A DNA stretch of 13,567 nucleotides from assembly GCA_902766675.1 (NCBI GenBank), contig CACXEN010000151.1, positions 1 through 13,567 of the forward strand, in the 5' to 3' direction. Positions 6,556 through 13,567 of the stretch are shown here, in pieces. The number at the start of each line of letters is the position of its first letter. The first letter of the stretch is position 1. Made by a program: the position numbers and the translations under genes. The stretch comes from an uncultured Erysipelotrichaceae bacterium. Lineage in GTDB: Bacteria; Bacillota_I; Bacilli_A; Erysipelotrichales; Erysipelotrichaceae. The notes beneath the pieces were generated by a model. It made no database searches and was not told the origin of the DNA. It saw only the letters and a program-made list of their open reading frames with translations.

Positions 6556-9087
6556 ATGGAAAAGAGAACACGTAGGCAAATATCAACTCTGCTAGCCGTG
6601 CTTTTTTTATCCTTTTCTATGGTTCTATCCCTAAATGTGACGAATGCAGAAGATACTGATAAACAAAATATAATTACACTTCCAGAAGATGTTGAACAAT
6701 TTGTGATAGAAGAAACAACACAGAATTTAACAATTGAAAAGAAGTGGATTGATAGTGAAGGCAATGAAAAAGAGTGGGAAGAAGAAGCTGAAGTAATTGT
6801 CGACTTATATAAGGATAGCAATTCTGTATTGGAAAAGGTTGGAGAAACCAATACATTCACAAAAGATAATACTTCCATAGAAATACAAGAAGTTGCACTA
6901 GAAAAAGGTGATACGCTTTTTGTGCATGAGCAAGGTGTCAATGCGGATGACTATGATTCATATATCCTTACGGAAGTAGAAGAAGATAGTTTGGTAATTA
7001 CACTTGTATCAGAAGAAAAGAATTTAAAGATCGAAAAAAGAATTAATGGTGATGTACATAGTGAATTAGATGCAGCAGATGAATCTGTTGAATTCTCACT
7101 TCTAGCATATACAGGTAATGCACAATCAATTTCTATTGAAGATACATTACCTTATGGATTTGTATTAAATGATGAAAAGATTGATGTAGAAGTAATTCGC
7201 GAAGATGAAGAAAGTATCATTGTGGAAGATGCAATATTTGAAGAAACAGATAATGGATTTGTGATTTCTATTGAAGATGCAAAGGAATATCAAAATCAAT
7301 ATCTTCAAATAAAATATACTGCGCACAATACAAAAGTATTTGCGACAAGTAAAGATTACAAAAAAGCACAAAAAGAGAATTGGCAAACAATTCAAGAAAC
7401 AAATATTAAATATGCACAAGAACATACAGGATTTGTAAGTGGTGCTAAGATCACTGCGAAAGACGAAGAAGAAAATGAAACTATTCGTGAATCAAATGTT
7501 GTAACAGTTGCATATAAAATACATACACTAAAAGTTGATGCAATATTCACAGATGGCACAAACACAATCGATTGGCCAAAGGATGCATCGATCAAAGTGA
7601 AGGTATTAAAAATTGAAAATGGAGAAGGTGAAATACTGCAATCATTCGATGAAGAAAAATTAGACGCAGATCATCCAACCCTTGAATATGATGGTTTATT
7701 AAAGTATAGCTATATCCAATATTCAATTTCTGAAACAGAAGTTAAAAATATTTCGGATGAATATATACATAAAATTGAAACAGATGCAGAAGAAATGCAT
7801 GTGACAATCACAAATGAAAAACAAGTACCATCCATTTCATTACATGTAAATCAAAGTGATTATGCAAAAGGTATTTATGAGAATGAACTAACATTTTCTA
7901 TCAATGCATATATAACAAAGGATGCAGAAAGCTTTACATTAGAGCAAAGCATTCCAAGTGAAATAAGCATAAAAGATATTGCGAGCATTCGCTTAAAAGA
8001 TCTATCAGAAGAAAACAATGAAGCTGGTAAAGCAATAGAAAGTGCTTATGTAAACCTAAAAGATAATATCATTCATGTAAATGTGGATGATGCAAGCGAT
8101 TTGCAAGGACACTTTGTACAATTTGACTTTGTGGCAGTGATAAACGAAAACAAAGCACAAACATATACACTCAATGCAACATATCAAATCAAAGTAGAAG
8201 ATAAAGTAAAATATGAAGCTACTTCAAATGATGTAGTTGTTGAAGTGGAATATGTAGAAGTAGAAAATGTTGAAGGACAAGTTGAGGAAGTAGAAGAAGT
8301 AGTAAATAATCCAACACTTGTTTATGAAACAGTTGATATGGTTGTAAATGGTTCATGGAATGATAGAAATAACGAAGATGGACATAGACCAGAAACAACA
8401 ACACTATCCTTGGTACAAATTGATGAATATGGTATTAAGGAAGTCATTGATGAAAAAATAGTATCTACAAATAGTGATACTTGGTCATTTACAGGCTTTA
8501 ATAACTTACCTACATTCACAGAAGGTAAACGCGTATCATATGAAGTTCAAGAAAAAGCAATTGACTTCTATATGACAAAAACAAGTGCAACGAAAAACAC
8601 AGTCGAAATTGAAAATATCTCTAGACCTTGGTTCCAAATCACACCAAACAATAATGCTGAGGTAGGAGAAATATCAATTCTACATACAGTAGATTCTGGA
8701 GTGAGTGCGATTAAAGATAAGGAAGTAAATGTTCGTTTGACATTTAATCCACAAACAACAAAAGAAGTAGTCATTGCGGATCGTCAATTCCTAACAACAG
8801 ATAAAGAGATTGTTTTAGACTATATTGAAGAAGGAACAATCGTTGAAGTTAAAGAATTAGAAAAACCAAATGAAATGGTGACATATCGTGTGGATGATAA
8901 ATTAGCAGGCTCTGCTAAGACTACAGTTCAAAAAGATACAAGATCTGCATTAACAATTCGTTATTCGAAAGCACCAAAAACTTCTGATGAAAATGACGCA
9001 ATCAATTATGGATATATGTTCTTAACATCGCTATTAGTTTCTGTATTAGCATTACATATATTAAAAGAAACAGAAGTAGAAGCATAA
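6556..9087 (+). CDS. Secreted, sortase-type wall adhesin with CnaB-like and isopeptide D2-like modules
   Basis: The 843-residue protein starts with a signal peptide (about residues 1-31; basic MEKRTRRQ, hydrophobic core, then NVTNA with predicted cut near Ala31). By eye the mature part alternates modules: CnaB-like 1 (about 57-155), D2-like (155-320), CnaB-like 2 (320-422), D2-like (423-565), an acidic Glu/Val linker (562-585), CnaB-like 3 (588-690; SWNDRNNEDGHRP, TWSFTGFNNLP and YEVQE are very characteristic), and a last unit (690-800). The C-terminus is APKTSDEND (806-814), a hydrophobic helix (818-836) and a short tail, KETEVEA. This should be a sortase substrate, though LPxTG is altered (Gly to Ser) and the tail is acidic. 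It should act on the outer surface, in adhesion or as a pilus-like scaffold. No sortase gene is in the window. The gene has its own promoter and terminators, so it is a single transcription unit. Confidence 0.92.
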   Translation: MEKRTRRQISTLLAVLFLSFSMVLSLNVTNAEDTDKQNIITLPEDVEQFVIEETTQNLTIEKKWIDSEGNEKEWEEEAEVIVDLYKDSNSVLEKVGETNTFTKDNTSIEIQEVALEKGDTLFVHEQGVNADDYDSYILTEVEEDSLVITLVSEEKNLKIEKRINGDVHSELDAADESVEFSLLAYTGNAQSISIEDTLPYGFVLNDEKIDVEVIREDEESIIVEDAIFEETDNGFVISIEDAKEYQNQYLQIKYTAHNTKVFATSKDYKKAQKENWQTIQETNIKYAQEHTGFVSGAKITAKDEEENETIRESNVVTVAYKIHTLKVDAIFTDGTNTIDWPKDASIKVKVLKIENGEGEILQSFDEEKLDADHPTLEYDGLLKYSYIQYSISETEVKNISDEYIHKIETDAEEMHVTITNEKQVPSISLHVNQSDYAKGIYENELTFSINAYITKDAESFTLEQSIPSEISIKDIASIRLKDLSEENNEAGKAIESAYVNLKDNIIHVNVDDASDLQGHFVQFDFVAVINENKAQTYTLNATYQIKVEDKVKYEATSNDVVVEVEYVEVENVEGQVEEVEEVVNNPTLVYETVDMVVNGSWNDRNNEDGHRPETTTLSLVQIDEYGIKEVIDEKIVSTNSDTWSFTGFNNLPTFTEGKRVSYEVQEKAIDFYMTKTSATKNTVEIENISRPWFQITPNNNAEVGEISILHTVDSGVSAIKDKEVNVRLTFNPQTTKEVVIADRQFLTTDKEIVLDYIEEGTIVEVKELEKPNEMVTYRVDDKLAGSAKTTVQKDTRSALTIRYSKAPKTSDENDAINYGYMFLTSLLVSVLALHILKETEVEA

Positions 9088-9116
9088 GTCAGTGAAATAC
9101 ACTGACTTTTCTTTTT
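9086..9116 (+). terminator. Intrinsic terminator of the adhesin gene
   Basis: AAGTCAGTG (9086-9094) pairs with CACTGACTT (9100-9108) around a 5-nt AAATA loop, followed by a T-rich tract to 9116. It begins inside the stop codon of the adhesin gene. Confidence 0.92.
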
Positions 9117-9121
9117 GAAAT

Positions 9122-9141
9122 GTTGTATTTACAACTTTTTT
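9122..9141 (+). terminator. Second, weaker tandem terminator
   Basis: GTTGT (9122-9126) pairs with ACAAC (9131-9135) around an ATTT loop, followed directly by six T's. The stem is short, so it is probably a back-up that insulates the str operon from upstream read-through. Confidence 0.5.
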
Positions 9142-9160
9142 AATTTATTTAGATTTCGTG

Positions 9161-9189
9161 TTGACAAGGATAAATAAGGCATATAAAAT
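9161..9189 (+). promoter_or_regulatory. Main promoter of the str operon
   Basis: A perfect -35 TTGACA (9161-9166) is followed by a 17-nt spacer and TAAAAT (9184-9189), which is one mismatch from consensus. Transcription should begin near 9195-9197, giving a leader of about 100 nt before rpsL. The strength fits a housekeeping translation operon. Confidence 0.85.
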
Positions 9190-9208
9190 GATTAGGCTTG
9201 ACTGAAAA

Positions 9209-9231
9209 AGGCTTTGTTATGCGCAAAGCCT
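9209..9231 (+). promoter_or_regulatory. Strong hairpin in the rpsL leader
   Basis: AGGCTTTG (9209-9216) pairs perfectly with CAAAGCCT (9224-9231) over a 7-nt loop. It is not followed by a T run, so it is not a terminator. It could be an mRNA-stabilising 5' structure or a regulatory target. An upstream TTAGGCTT (9192-9199) could compete for the same 3' arm, although it straddles the expected transcription start. Confidence 0.6.
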
Positions 9232-9250
9232 AAATTAAGTGAAAGAAATG

Positions 9251-9270
9251 GCACACTTGGAAATGTGTGC
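9251..9270 (+). promoter_or_regulatory. Second hairpin in the rpsL leader
   Basis: GCACAC (9251-9256) pairs with GTGTGC (9265-9270) over an 8-nt loop. The hairpin lies 13 nt before the AGGAG ribosome binding site (9284-9288) of rpsL and leaves that site exposed. Its biological role is unknown. Confidence 0.45.
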
Positions 9271-9295
9271 ACAGACGAGAGAAAGGAGAAAGACA

Positions 9296-9706
9296 ATGCC
9301 TACAATTCATCAATTAGTACGCAAAGGTCGTAAAGACAAAGTTACAAAGTCTAAATCCCCGGCACTCAACCGTGGTTTCAATTCTTTAAAGAATAAACCT
9401 ACTAAAGTGAGCAGTCCACAAAAAAGAGGTGTATGTACTCGTGTTGGTACTATGACTCCTAAAAAGCCAAACTCAGCATTACGTAAGTATGCCCGTGTTC
9501 GTTTGAGCAATGGTATGGAAGTTACTGCGTATATCCCAGGAGTTGGCCACAACTTACAAGAGCACTCTGTTGTAATGATTCGTGGTGGACGTGTTAAGGA
9601 TTTACCAGGTGTTCGTTACCACATTATTCGTGGAACATTAGATTGCGCTGGTGTAAACGATCGTAATCAAAGCCGTTCTTTGTATGGTACAAAGAAACCT
9701 AAATAA
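9296..9706 (+). CDS. rpsL: 30S ribosomal protein S12
   Basis: The 136-residue protein starts [13 protein letters not shown], the invariant S12 N-terminus, with AGGAG (9284-9288) 7 nt upstream. The open frame extends further upstream from a GTG at 9239, but without a ribosome binding site and with unconserved sequence, so 9296 is the start. Conserved loops [11 protein letters not shown] (54-64) and [11 protein letters not shown] (99-109) are intact. The lysines at 56/57 and 101, where streptomycin-resistance changes usually occur, are wild type. S12 sits at the decoding centre of the small ribosomal subunit and helps control accuracy. First gene of the str operon, 22 nt before rpsG. Confidence 0.99.
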   Translation: MPTIHQLVRKGRKDKVTKSKSPALNRGFNSLKNKPTKVSSPQKRGVCTRVGTMTPKKPNSALRKYARVRLSNGMEVTAYIPGVGHNLQEHSVVMIRGGRVKDLPGVRYHIIRGTLDCAGVNDRNQSRSLYGTKKPK

Positions 9707-9728
9707 GATAGAGAGGAGAAGATAGAAC

Positions 9729-10199
9729 ATGCCAAGAAAAGGTTATATAGCTAAGCGCGATGTGCTTCCTGATCCAATCTATAATTCAAAGTTAGTTACA
9801 AAGTTAATTAACAAGATCATGATTGATGGTAAGCGCGGAACTGCGCAAACAATTCTATATGATGCATTTGCGGATATAGAAAAGAAAACAGGCCAAAATC
9901 CTATGGAAGTATTTGAAAAAGCCTTAGGAAATGTAATGCCTAATTTAGAATTAAAGGTTAGACGTGTTGGTGGTGCAAACTACCAAGTTCCAGTAGAAGT
10001 TAGTGCAGAAAGAAAATTGACACTAGGCTTACGTTGGATCGTAAACTATGCGCGTTTAAGACATGAACCAACAATGGAAAAGAGATTAGCAGGCGAAATT
10101 ATGGACGCTGCTGAAGGAAATGGACAATCTGTCAAGAAGAAAGACGATACACATAAGATGGCCGAAGCAAACAAGGCTTTCGCTCACTATCGTTGGTAA
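9729..10199 (+). CDS. rpsG: 30S ribosomal protein S7
   Basis: The 156-residue product has the usual bacterial S7 length and sequence, from [20 protein letters not shown] through the conserved [21 protein letters not shown] block (about residues 68-88) to the C-terminal AFAHYRW. S7 nucleates assembly of the 3' domain of 16S rRNA and contributes to the tRNA exit site. AGAGGAGAAG lies just before the start, at 9712-9721. In other bacteria S7 autoregulates the str operon by binding its own mRNA. No clear copy of that target is apparent in the short rpsL-rpsG gap here. Confidence 0.99.
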   Translation: MPRKGYIAKRDVLPDPIYNSKLVTKLINKIMIDGKRGTAQTILYDAFADIEKKTGQNPMEVFEKALGNVMPNLELKVRRVGGANYQVPVEVSAERKLTLGLRWIVNYARLRHEPTMEKRLAGEIMDAAEGNGQSVKKKDDTHKMAEANKAFAHYRW

Positions 10200-10218
10200 T
10201 TAAGGGAAGGAGAAAGTT

Positions 10219-12300
10219 ATGCCAAGAGAGTTCCCATTGGAGAAAATTCGTAATATCGGAATCATGGCTCACATCGATGCAGGTAAAACTACAACGACAG
10301 AGCGTATCCTATATTACACAGGTAAGATACATAAAATCGGAGAGACTCATGATGGTGCTTCCCAAATGGACTGGATGGAGCAGGAACAAGAACGTGGTAT
10401 CACAATCACTTCTGCTGCAACAACTTGTCAGTGGCAAGATTGCCAAATCAACATTATCGATACTCCAGGTCACGTAGACTTTACAGCTGAAGTTGAAAGA
10501 TCATTACGTGTATTGGACGGAGCAGTTACAGTATTAGACTCCAAAGCAGGTGTTGAACCTCAAACAGAAACTGTTTGGAGACAAGCAACTGAATATAAAG
10601 TACCTCGTATTGTATTCTCAAACAAAATGGATGCAACAGGTGCAGACTTCAATATGTCAGTTGAATCAATTGGTGCTCGTTTAGGTGCGAAAGCAGCTGC
10701 GATTCAAATGCCAATTGGTGCAGAAAGTACATTCCGTGGAATTATCGACTTAGTTGAAATGAAGCAAGAAATGTATCAAAACGATTTGGGTACAGATATC
10801 CAAGTTGGTGAAATTGAAGAACAATATCTTGCTGAAGCACAAGAAATGCGCCAAAAAATGTTAGAGGCTATTGCCGACTATGATGAAGAGCTCATGATGA
10901 AAGTCTTAGAAGGTGAAGAACCTACTGTAGATGAAATCAAAAAGGCTATTCGTGCTGGCGTATTAACTGCGGAATTCTTCCCAGTTATGTGTGGATCAGC
11001 TTATAAGAACAAAGGTGTGCAATTATTACTAGATGCTGTTGTGGCTTATTTACCAGCACCAACAGATATTCCAAGTATTAAAGGACACTTAGAAGATGGC
11101 ACAGAAGATGAAAGAAAACCTGGTGATGACGAACCATTTAGTGCATTAGCATTCAAGGTTGCGACTGATCCATTCGTAGGTAGACTTACATATTTCCGTG
11201 TATACAGTGGTAAAGCAAGTGCAGGAAGCTATGTATTAAACGCTTCTAAAGATAAGCGTGAAAGATTTGGACGCTTAGTAAGAATGCATGCTAACCACCG
11301 TGCAGATATTGAAGAAGTATATTCTGGTGATATTGCTGGTGCAGTTGGTCTAAAGAATACATCTACAGGTGACACACTCTGTGATGAAAATAATCCAATT
11401 GTATTAGAATCAATGGTATTCCCAGAACCAGTTATTCAAATGTCTGTTGAACCAAAAACAAAACAAGATTCACAAAAGATGGATGAAGCTCTTGCTAAAT
11501 TAGCAGAAGAAGATCCAACATTCAGAACTTATACAGATGAAGAAACCGGACAAACGATTATTGCTGGTGTCGGTGAATTACAACTTGACATCATCATGGA
11601 TCGTATGAAGAGAGAATTCAAAGTAGAAGCTAGTGCTGGTGCTCCACAGGTTGCATACCGTGAGACAATTCGTCAAGAAGCAGAAGCACAAGGTAAGTTC
11701 GTACGTCAATCAGGTGGACATGGTCAATATGGTGACGTATGGATTCGCTTCTCACCAAACCCAGGTAAGGGATTTGAATTCGAAGACGCAACAGTTGGTG
11801 GAAGTGTTCCTAAGGAATACATTCGTCCAACACAACAAGGACTTGAAGAAGCCCTCAACAATGGTCTAATTGCAGGATACCCTGTAGTAGATATCAAAGC
11901 AGTCCTATTCGATGGTAGTTACCACGATGTCGACTCAAGTGAACAAGCTTATAAGATTGCGGCTAGTTTAGCTCTAAAAGAAGCTGCTAAGAAATGTGAT
12001 CCAGCAATCTTAGAGCCAATCATGGCAGTTGATGTTACTGCACCAAGTGAATACTTAGGTGCTGTGCTAGGTGACGTTACAAAACGTCGTGGACAAATTC
12101 GCGAACAAGAAGAAACAGGTAATGCGATTAAGGTAAAAGCATTTGTGCCATTAGCAGAAATGTTCGGATACGTAACCGACTTACGTTCCTTCACACAAGG
12201 TCGTGGAATCTACACAATGCAGATGGATCATTACGATGAAGTGCCAAAGAGTATTTCTAAAGAAATCGTTGAAAAGAATAGCACTTCAAGTGAGAAGTAA
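10219..12300 (+). CDS. fusA: Elongation factor G
   Basis: The 693-residue product has the normal EF-G length and all five domains. The G domain carries AHIDAGKT (17-24), the switch-2 DTPGH (81-85) and NKMD (135-138). The G2 segment [14 protein letters not shown] (55-68) and the later domain IV signature ([13 protein letters not shown]) are also present. EF-G is a cytoplasmic GTPase that moves tRNA and mRNA on the ribosome and splits ribosomes together with the recycling factor. AAGGAGAAAG precedes the start, 19 nt after rpsG, so it is co-translated with the operon. An ORF of 94 residues in another frame at 10193-10477 is a shadow. Nothing marks it as a resistant or duplicated variant. Confidence 0.99.
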   Translation: MPREFPLEKIRNIGIMAHIDAGKTTTTERILYYTGKIHKIGETHDGASQMDWMEQEQERGITITSAATTCQWQDCQINIIDTPGHVDFTAEVERSLRVLDGAVTVLDSKAGVEPQTETVWRQATEYKVPRIVFSNKMDATGADFNMSVESIGARLGAKAAAIQMPIGAESTFRGIIDLVEMKQEMYQNDLGTDIQVGEIEEQYLAEAQEMRQKMLEAIADYDEELMMKVLEGEEPTVDEIKKAIRAGVLTAEFFPVMCGSAYKNKGVQLLLDAVVAYLPAPTDIPSIKGHLEDGTEDERKPGDDEPFSALAFKVATDPFVGRLTYFRVYSGKASAGSYVLNASKDKRERFGRLVRMHANHRADIEEVYSGDIAGAVGLKNTSTGDTLCDENNPIVLESMVFPEPVIQMSVEPKTKQDSQKMDEALAKLAEEDPTFRTYTDEETGQTIIAGVGELQLDIIMDRMKREFKVEASAGAPQVAYRETIRQEAEAQGKFVRQSGGHGQYGDVWIRFSPNPGKGFEFEDATVGGSVPKEYIRPTQQGLEEALNNGLIAGYPVVDIKAVLFDGSYHDVDSSEQAYKIAASLALKEAAKKCDPAILEPIMAVDVTAPSEYLGAVLGDVTKRRGQIREQEETGNAIKVKAFVPLAEMFGYVTDLRSFTQGRGIYTMQMDHYDEVPKSISKEIVEKNSTSSEK

Positions 12301-12303
12301 TTA

Positions 12304-12332
12304 TTGCAATTAAGTATTAGGTCGGCTAAAAT
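12304..12332 (+). promoter_or_regulatory. Putative internal promoter for tuf
   Basis: TTGCAA (12304-12309) and TAAAAT (12327-12332) are spaced by exactly 17 nt in the 74-nt gap between fusA and tuf. The -10 and the following bases (TAAAATGA, then GACTGAAAAA at 12340-12349) repeat those of the operon's main promoter. A separate tuf promoter would explain extra EF-Tu output, as is known for some bacteria. Confidence 0.6.
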
Positions 12333-12374
12333 GAAAGCAGACTGAAAAAACAAAAATCAGGAGGAGAAAACATT

Positions 12375-13567
12375 ATGGCAAAGGAACAATTTGACCGCTC
12401 GCTTGACCACGTTAACATTGGTACTATCGGTCACGTAGACCATGGTAAAACAACTTTAACAGCAGCGATCACAAAGTATCTTGCTGAGCATCCAGAAGAT
12501 GGTAAAGCTGTATTCGAAGCTTATGACAAAATCGACGGTGCTCCAGAAGAAAAGGCGCGTGGTATCACTATTAACACAGCGCACGTTGAGTATCAAACAA
12601 ACAAAAGACACTATGCACACGTAGACTGCCCAGGACACGCTGACTATGTTAAAAACATGATCACTGGTGCTGCGCAAATGGACGGTGCAATCCTAGTAGT
12701 AGCTGCATCTGACGGACCAATGCCACAAACACGTGAGCATATCCTATTATCTCGTCAAGTAGGTGTACCTAAGATGGTTGTATTCTTAAACAAATGCGAC
12801 CAAGTTGACGATGATGAATTAATCGACTTAGTAGAAATGGAAGTTCGTGAACTTCTAACAGAATACGGATTCGATGGTGATAATACTCCAGTAATTCGTG
12901 GTTCTGCTTATGGTGCATTACAAGGTGATGAAAAATGGGTTCCAGCAATTAAAGAGTTAATGGACGCTGTTGATGAATGGATCCCAACTCCACCACATGA
13001 ATTCGATAAACCATTCTTAATGGCTGTAGAAGACGTATTCACAATCACAGGTCGTGGTACAGTTGCTACAGGTCGTGTAGAACGTGGTAAATTGAACATG
13101 AACGACGAAGTTGAAATCGTTGGTATCAAAGAAACAAAGAAAACTGTTGTTACAGGTATCGAAATGTTCCGTAAACTACTTGAATTTGCTCAAGCAGGTG
13201 ATAACATCGGTGCTCTACTTCGTGGTGTTAACCGTGATGAAATCGAACGTGGACAAGTATTAGCTAAACCAGGTTCTGTTACACCACACACAAACTTCAA
13301 AGCACAAGTTTACGTACTAACAAAGGAAGAAGGCGGACGTCATACACCATTCGTATCTAACTACCGTCCACAATTCTACTTCCGTACAACAGACGTAACT
13401 GGTGTTATCCAATTACCAGAAGGCACAGATATGTGTATGCCTGGTGATAACGTAGATATGGAAGTTGAACTACTAGCTCCTATCGCTATCGAACAAGGAA
13501 CACGTTTCTCTATTCGTGAAGGTGGTAGAACAGTAGGTTCTGGTAATATCACAGAAATCATTAAGTA
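12375..13567 (+). CDS. tuf: Elongation factor Tu (window ends inside the stop codon)
   Basis: The frame gives 397 codons, ending EIIK, and then the bases TA, so only the last base of the stop codon is missing. The protein is complete. It starts [20 protein letters not shown], with GHVDHGKT (19-26), the switch-1 ARGITIN (61-67), DCPGH (84-88) and NKCD (139-142). The two beta-barrel domains follow, with [20 protein letters not shown] conserved. EF-Tu delivers aminoacyl-tRNA to the ribosome as a GTP complex in the cytoplasm. A very strong AGGAGGAG (12359-12366) precedes the start. It is last in the visible str operon, and probably also transcribed from its own promoter. Confidence 0.98.
   Translation, partial: MAKEQFDRSLDHVNIGTIGHVDHGKTTLTAAITKYLAEHPEDGKAVFEAYDKIDGAPEEKARGITINTAHVEYQTNKRHYAHVDCPGHADYVKNMITGAAQMDGAILVVAASDGPMPQTREHILLSRQVGVPKMVVFLNKCDQVDDDELIDLVEMEVRELLTEYGFDGDNTPVIRGSAYGALQGDEKWVPAIKELMDAVDEWIPTPPHEFDKPFLMAVEDVFTITGRGTVATGRVERGKLNMNDEVEIVGIKETKKTVVTGIEMFRKLLEFAQAGDNIGALLRGVNRDEIERGQVLAKPGSVTPHTNFKAQVYVLTKEEGGRHTPFVSNYRPQFYFRTTDVTGVIQLPEGTDMCMPGDNVDMEVELLAPIAIEQGTRFSIREGGRTVGSGNITEIIK

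Noticed and set aside
6381..6941. Long minus-strand open frame opposite the adhesin start
   Set aside because: It is Ser/Phe-rich antisense of the adhesin, spans its promoter and ribosome binding site, and has no recognisable domain.
9239..9295. N-terminal extension of S12 or a leader peptide in frame with rpsL
   Set aside because: The conserved S12 start MPTIHQ is at 9296 with its own ribosome binding site; the extension lies in the structured leader and has no site of its own.
10193..10477. 94-residue open frame overlapping fusA
   Set aside because: It is an out-of-frame shadow of the EF-G G domain, with no family resemblance.

Overview
The window is ordinary chromosomal DNA from a low-GC Gram-positive bacterium (Firmicutes/Bacillota). 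The evidence is AT-rich codon use, strong AGGAGG-type ribosome binding sites, a sortase-type wall adhesin and a classical str operon. The overall style, including XRE/transmembrane fusion proteins and a C-terminal PKT-type wall signal, would fit the Erysipelotrichia. That placement is inference, because no 16S gene or database match was available. Standard genetic code is used. There are no tRNAs, rRNAs, transposases, phage genes or CRISPR arrays.

Left part (1-4366). A small acidic protein gene runs off the left edge on the minus strand. Divergent from it is a tight four-gene plus-strand cluster (232-4366). It encodes a GtrB/DPM1-like membrane glycosyltransferase, a single-pass membrane protein with an outer domain, a 714-residue protein that joins a cytoplasmic XRE DNA-binding domain through one membrane helix to an outer seven-repeat RCC1-like region plus two fibronectin-III-like domains, and a 68-residue GYF_2-like protein. 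Overlap, 1-nt spacing and embedded ribosome binding sites argue for one operon. This is the most unusual part of the window: it looks like a candidate one-component envelope-sensing or envelope-modifying system. A hairpin terminator between converging genes closes it.

Middle (4390-9141). Two minus-strand genes follow: a polytopic DUF218/YdcF-type protein and, upstream of it, a zinc-ribbon protein. A divergent intergenic region carrying nested inverted repeats separates them from an 843-residue secreted, acidic adhesin. The adhesin is built from CnaB-like and isopeptide D2-like modules and ends in a non-canonical APKTSD sorting signal. Two tandem terminators follow it.

Right part (9161-13567). 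This is the str operon: rpsL, rpsG, fusA and tuf (S12, S7, EF-G, EF-Tu). A near-consensus promoter and a hairpin-containing leader precede rpsL. A second likely promoter lies just before tuf and shares a downstream motif with the first. The window stops one base short of the end of the tuf stop codon, so the EF-Tu protein is complete.
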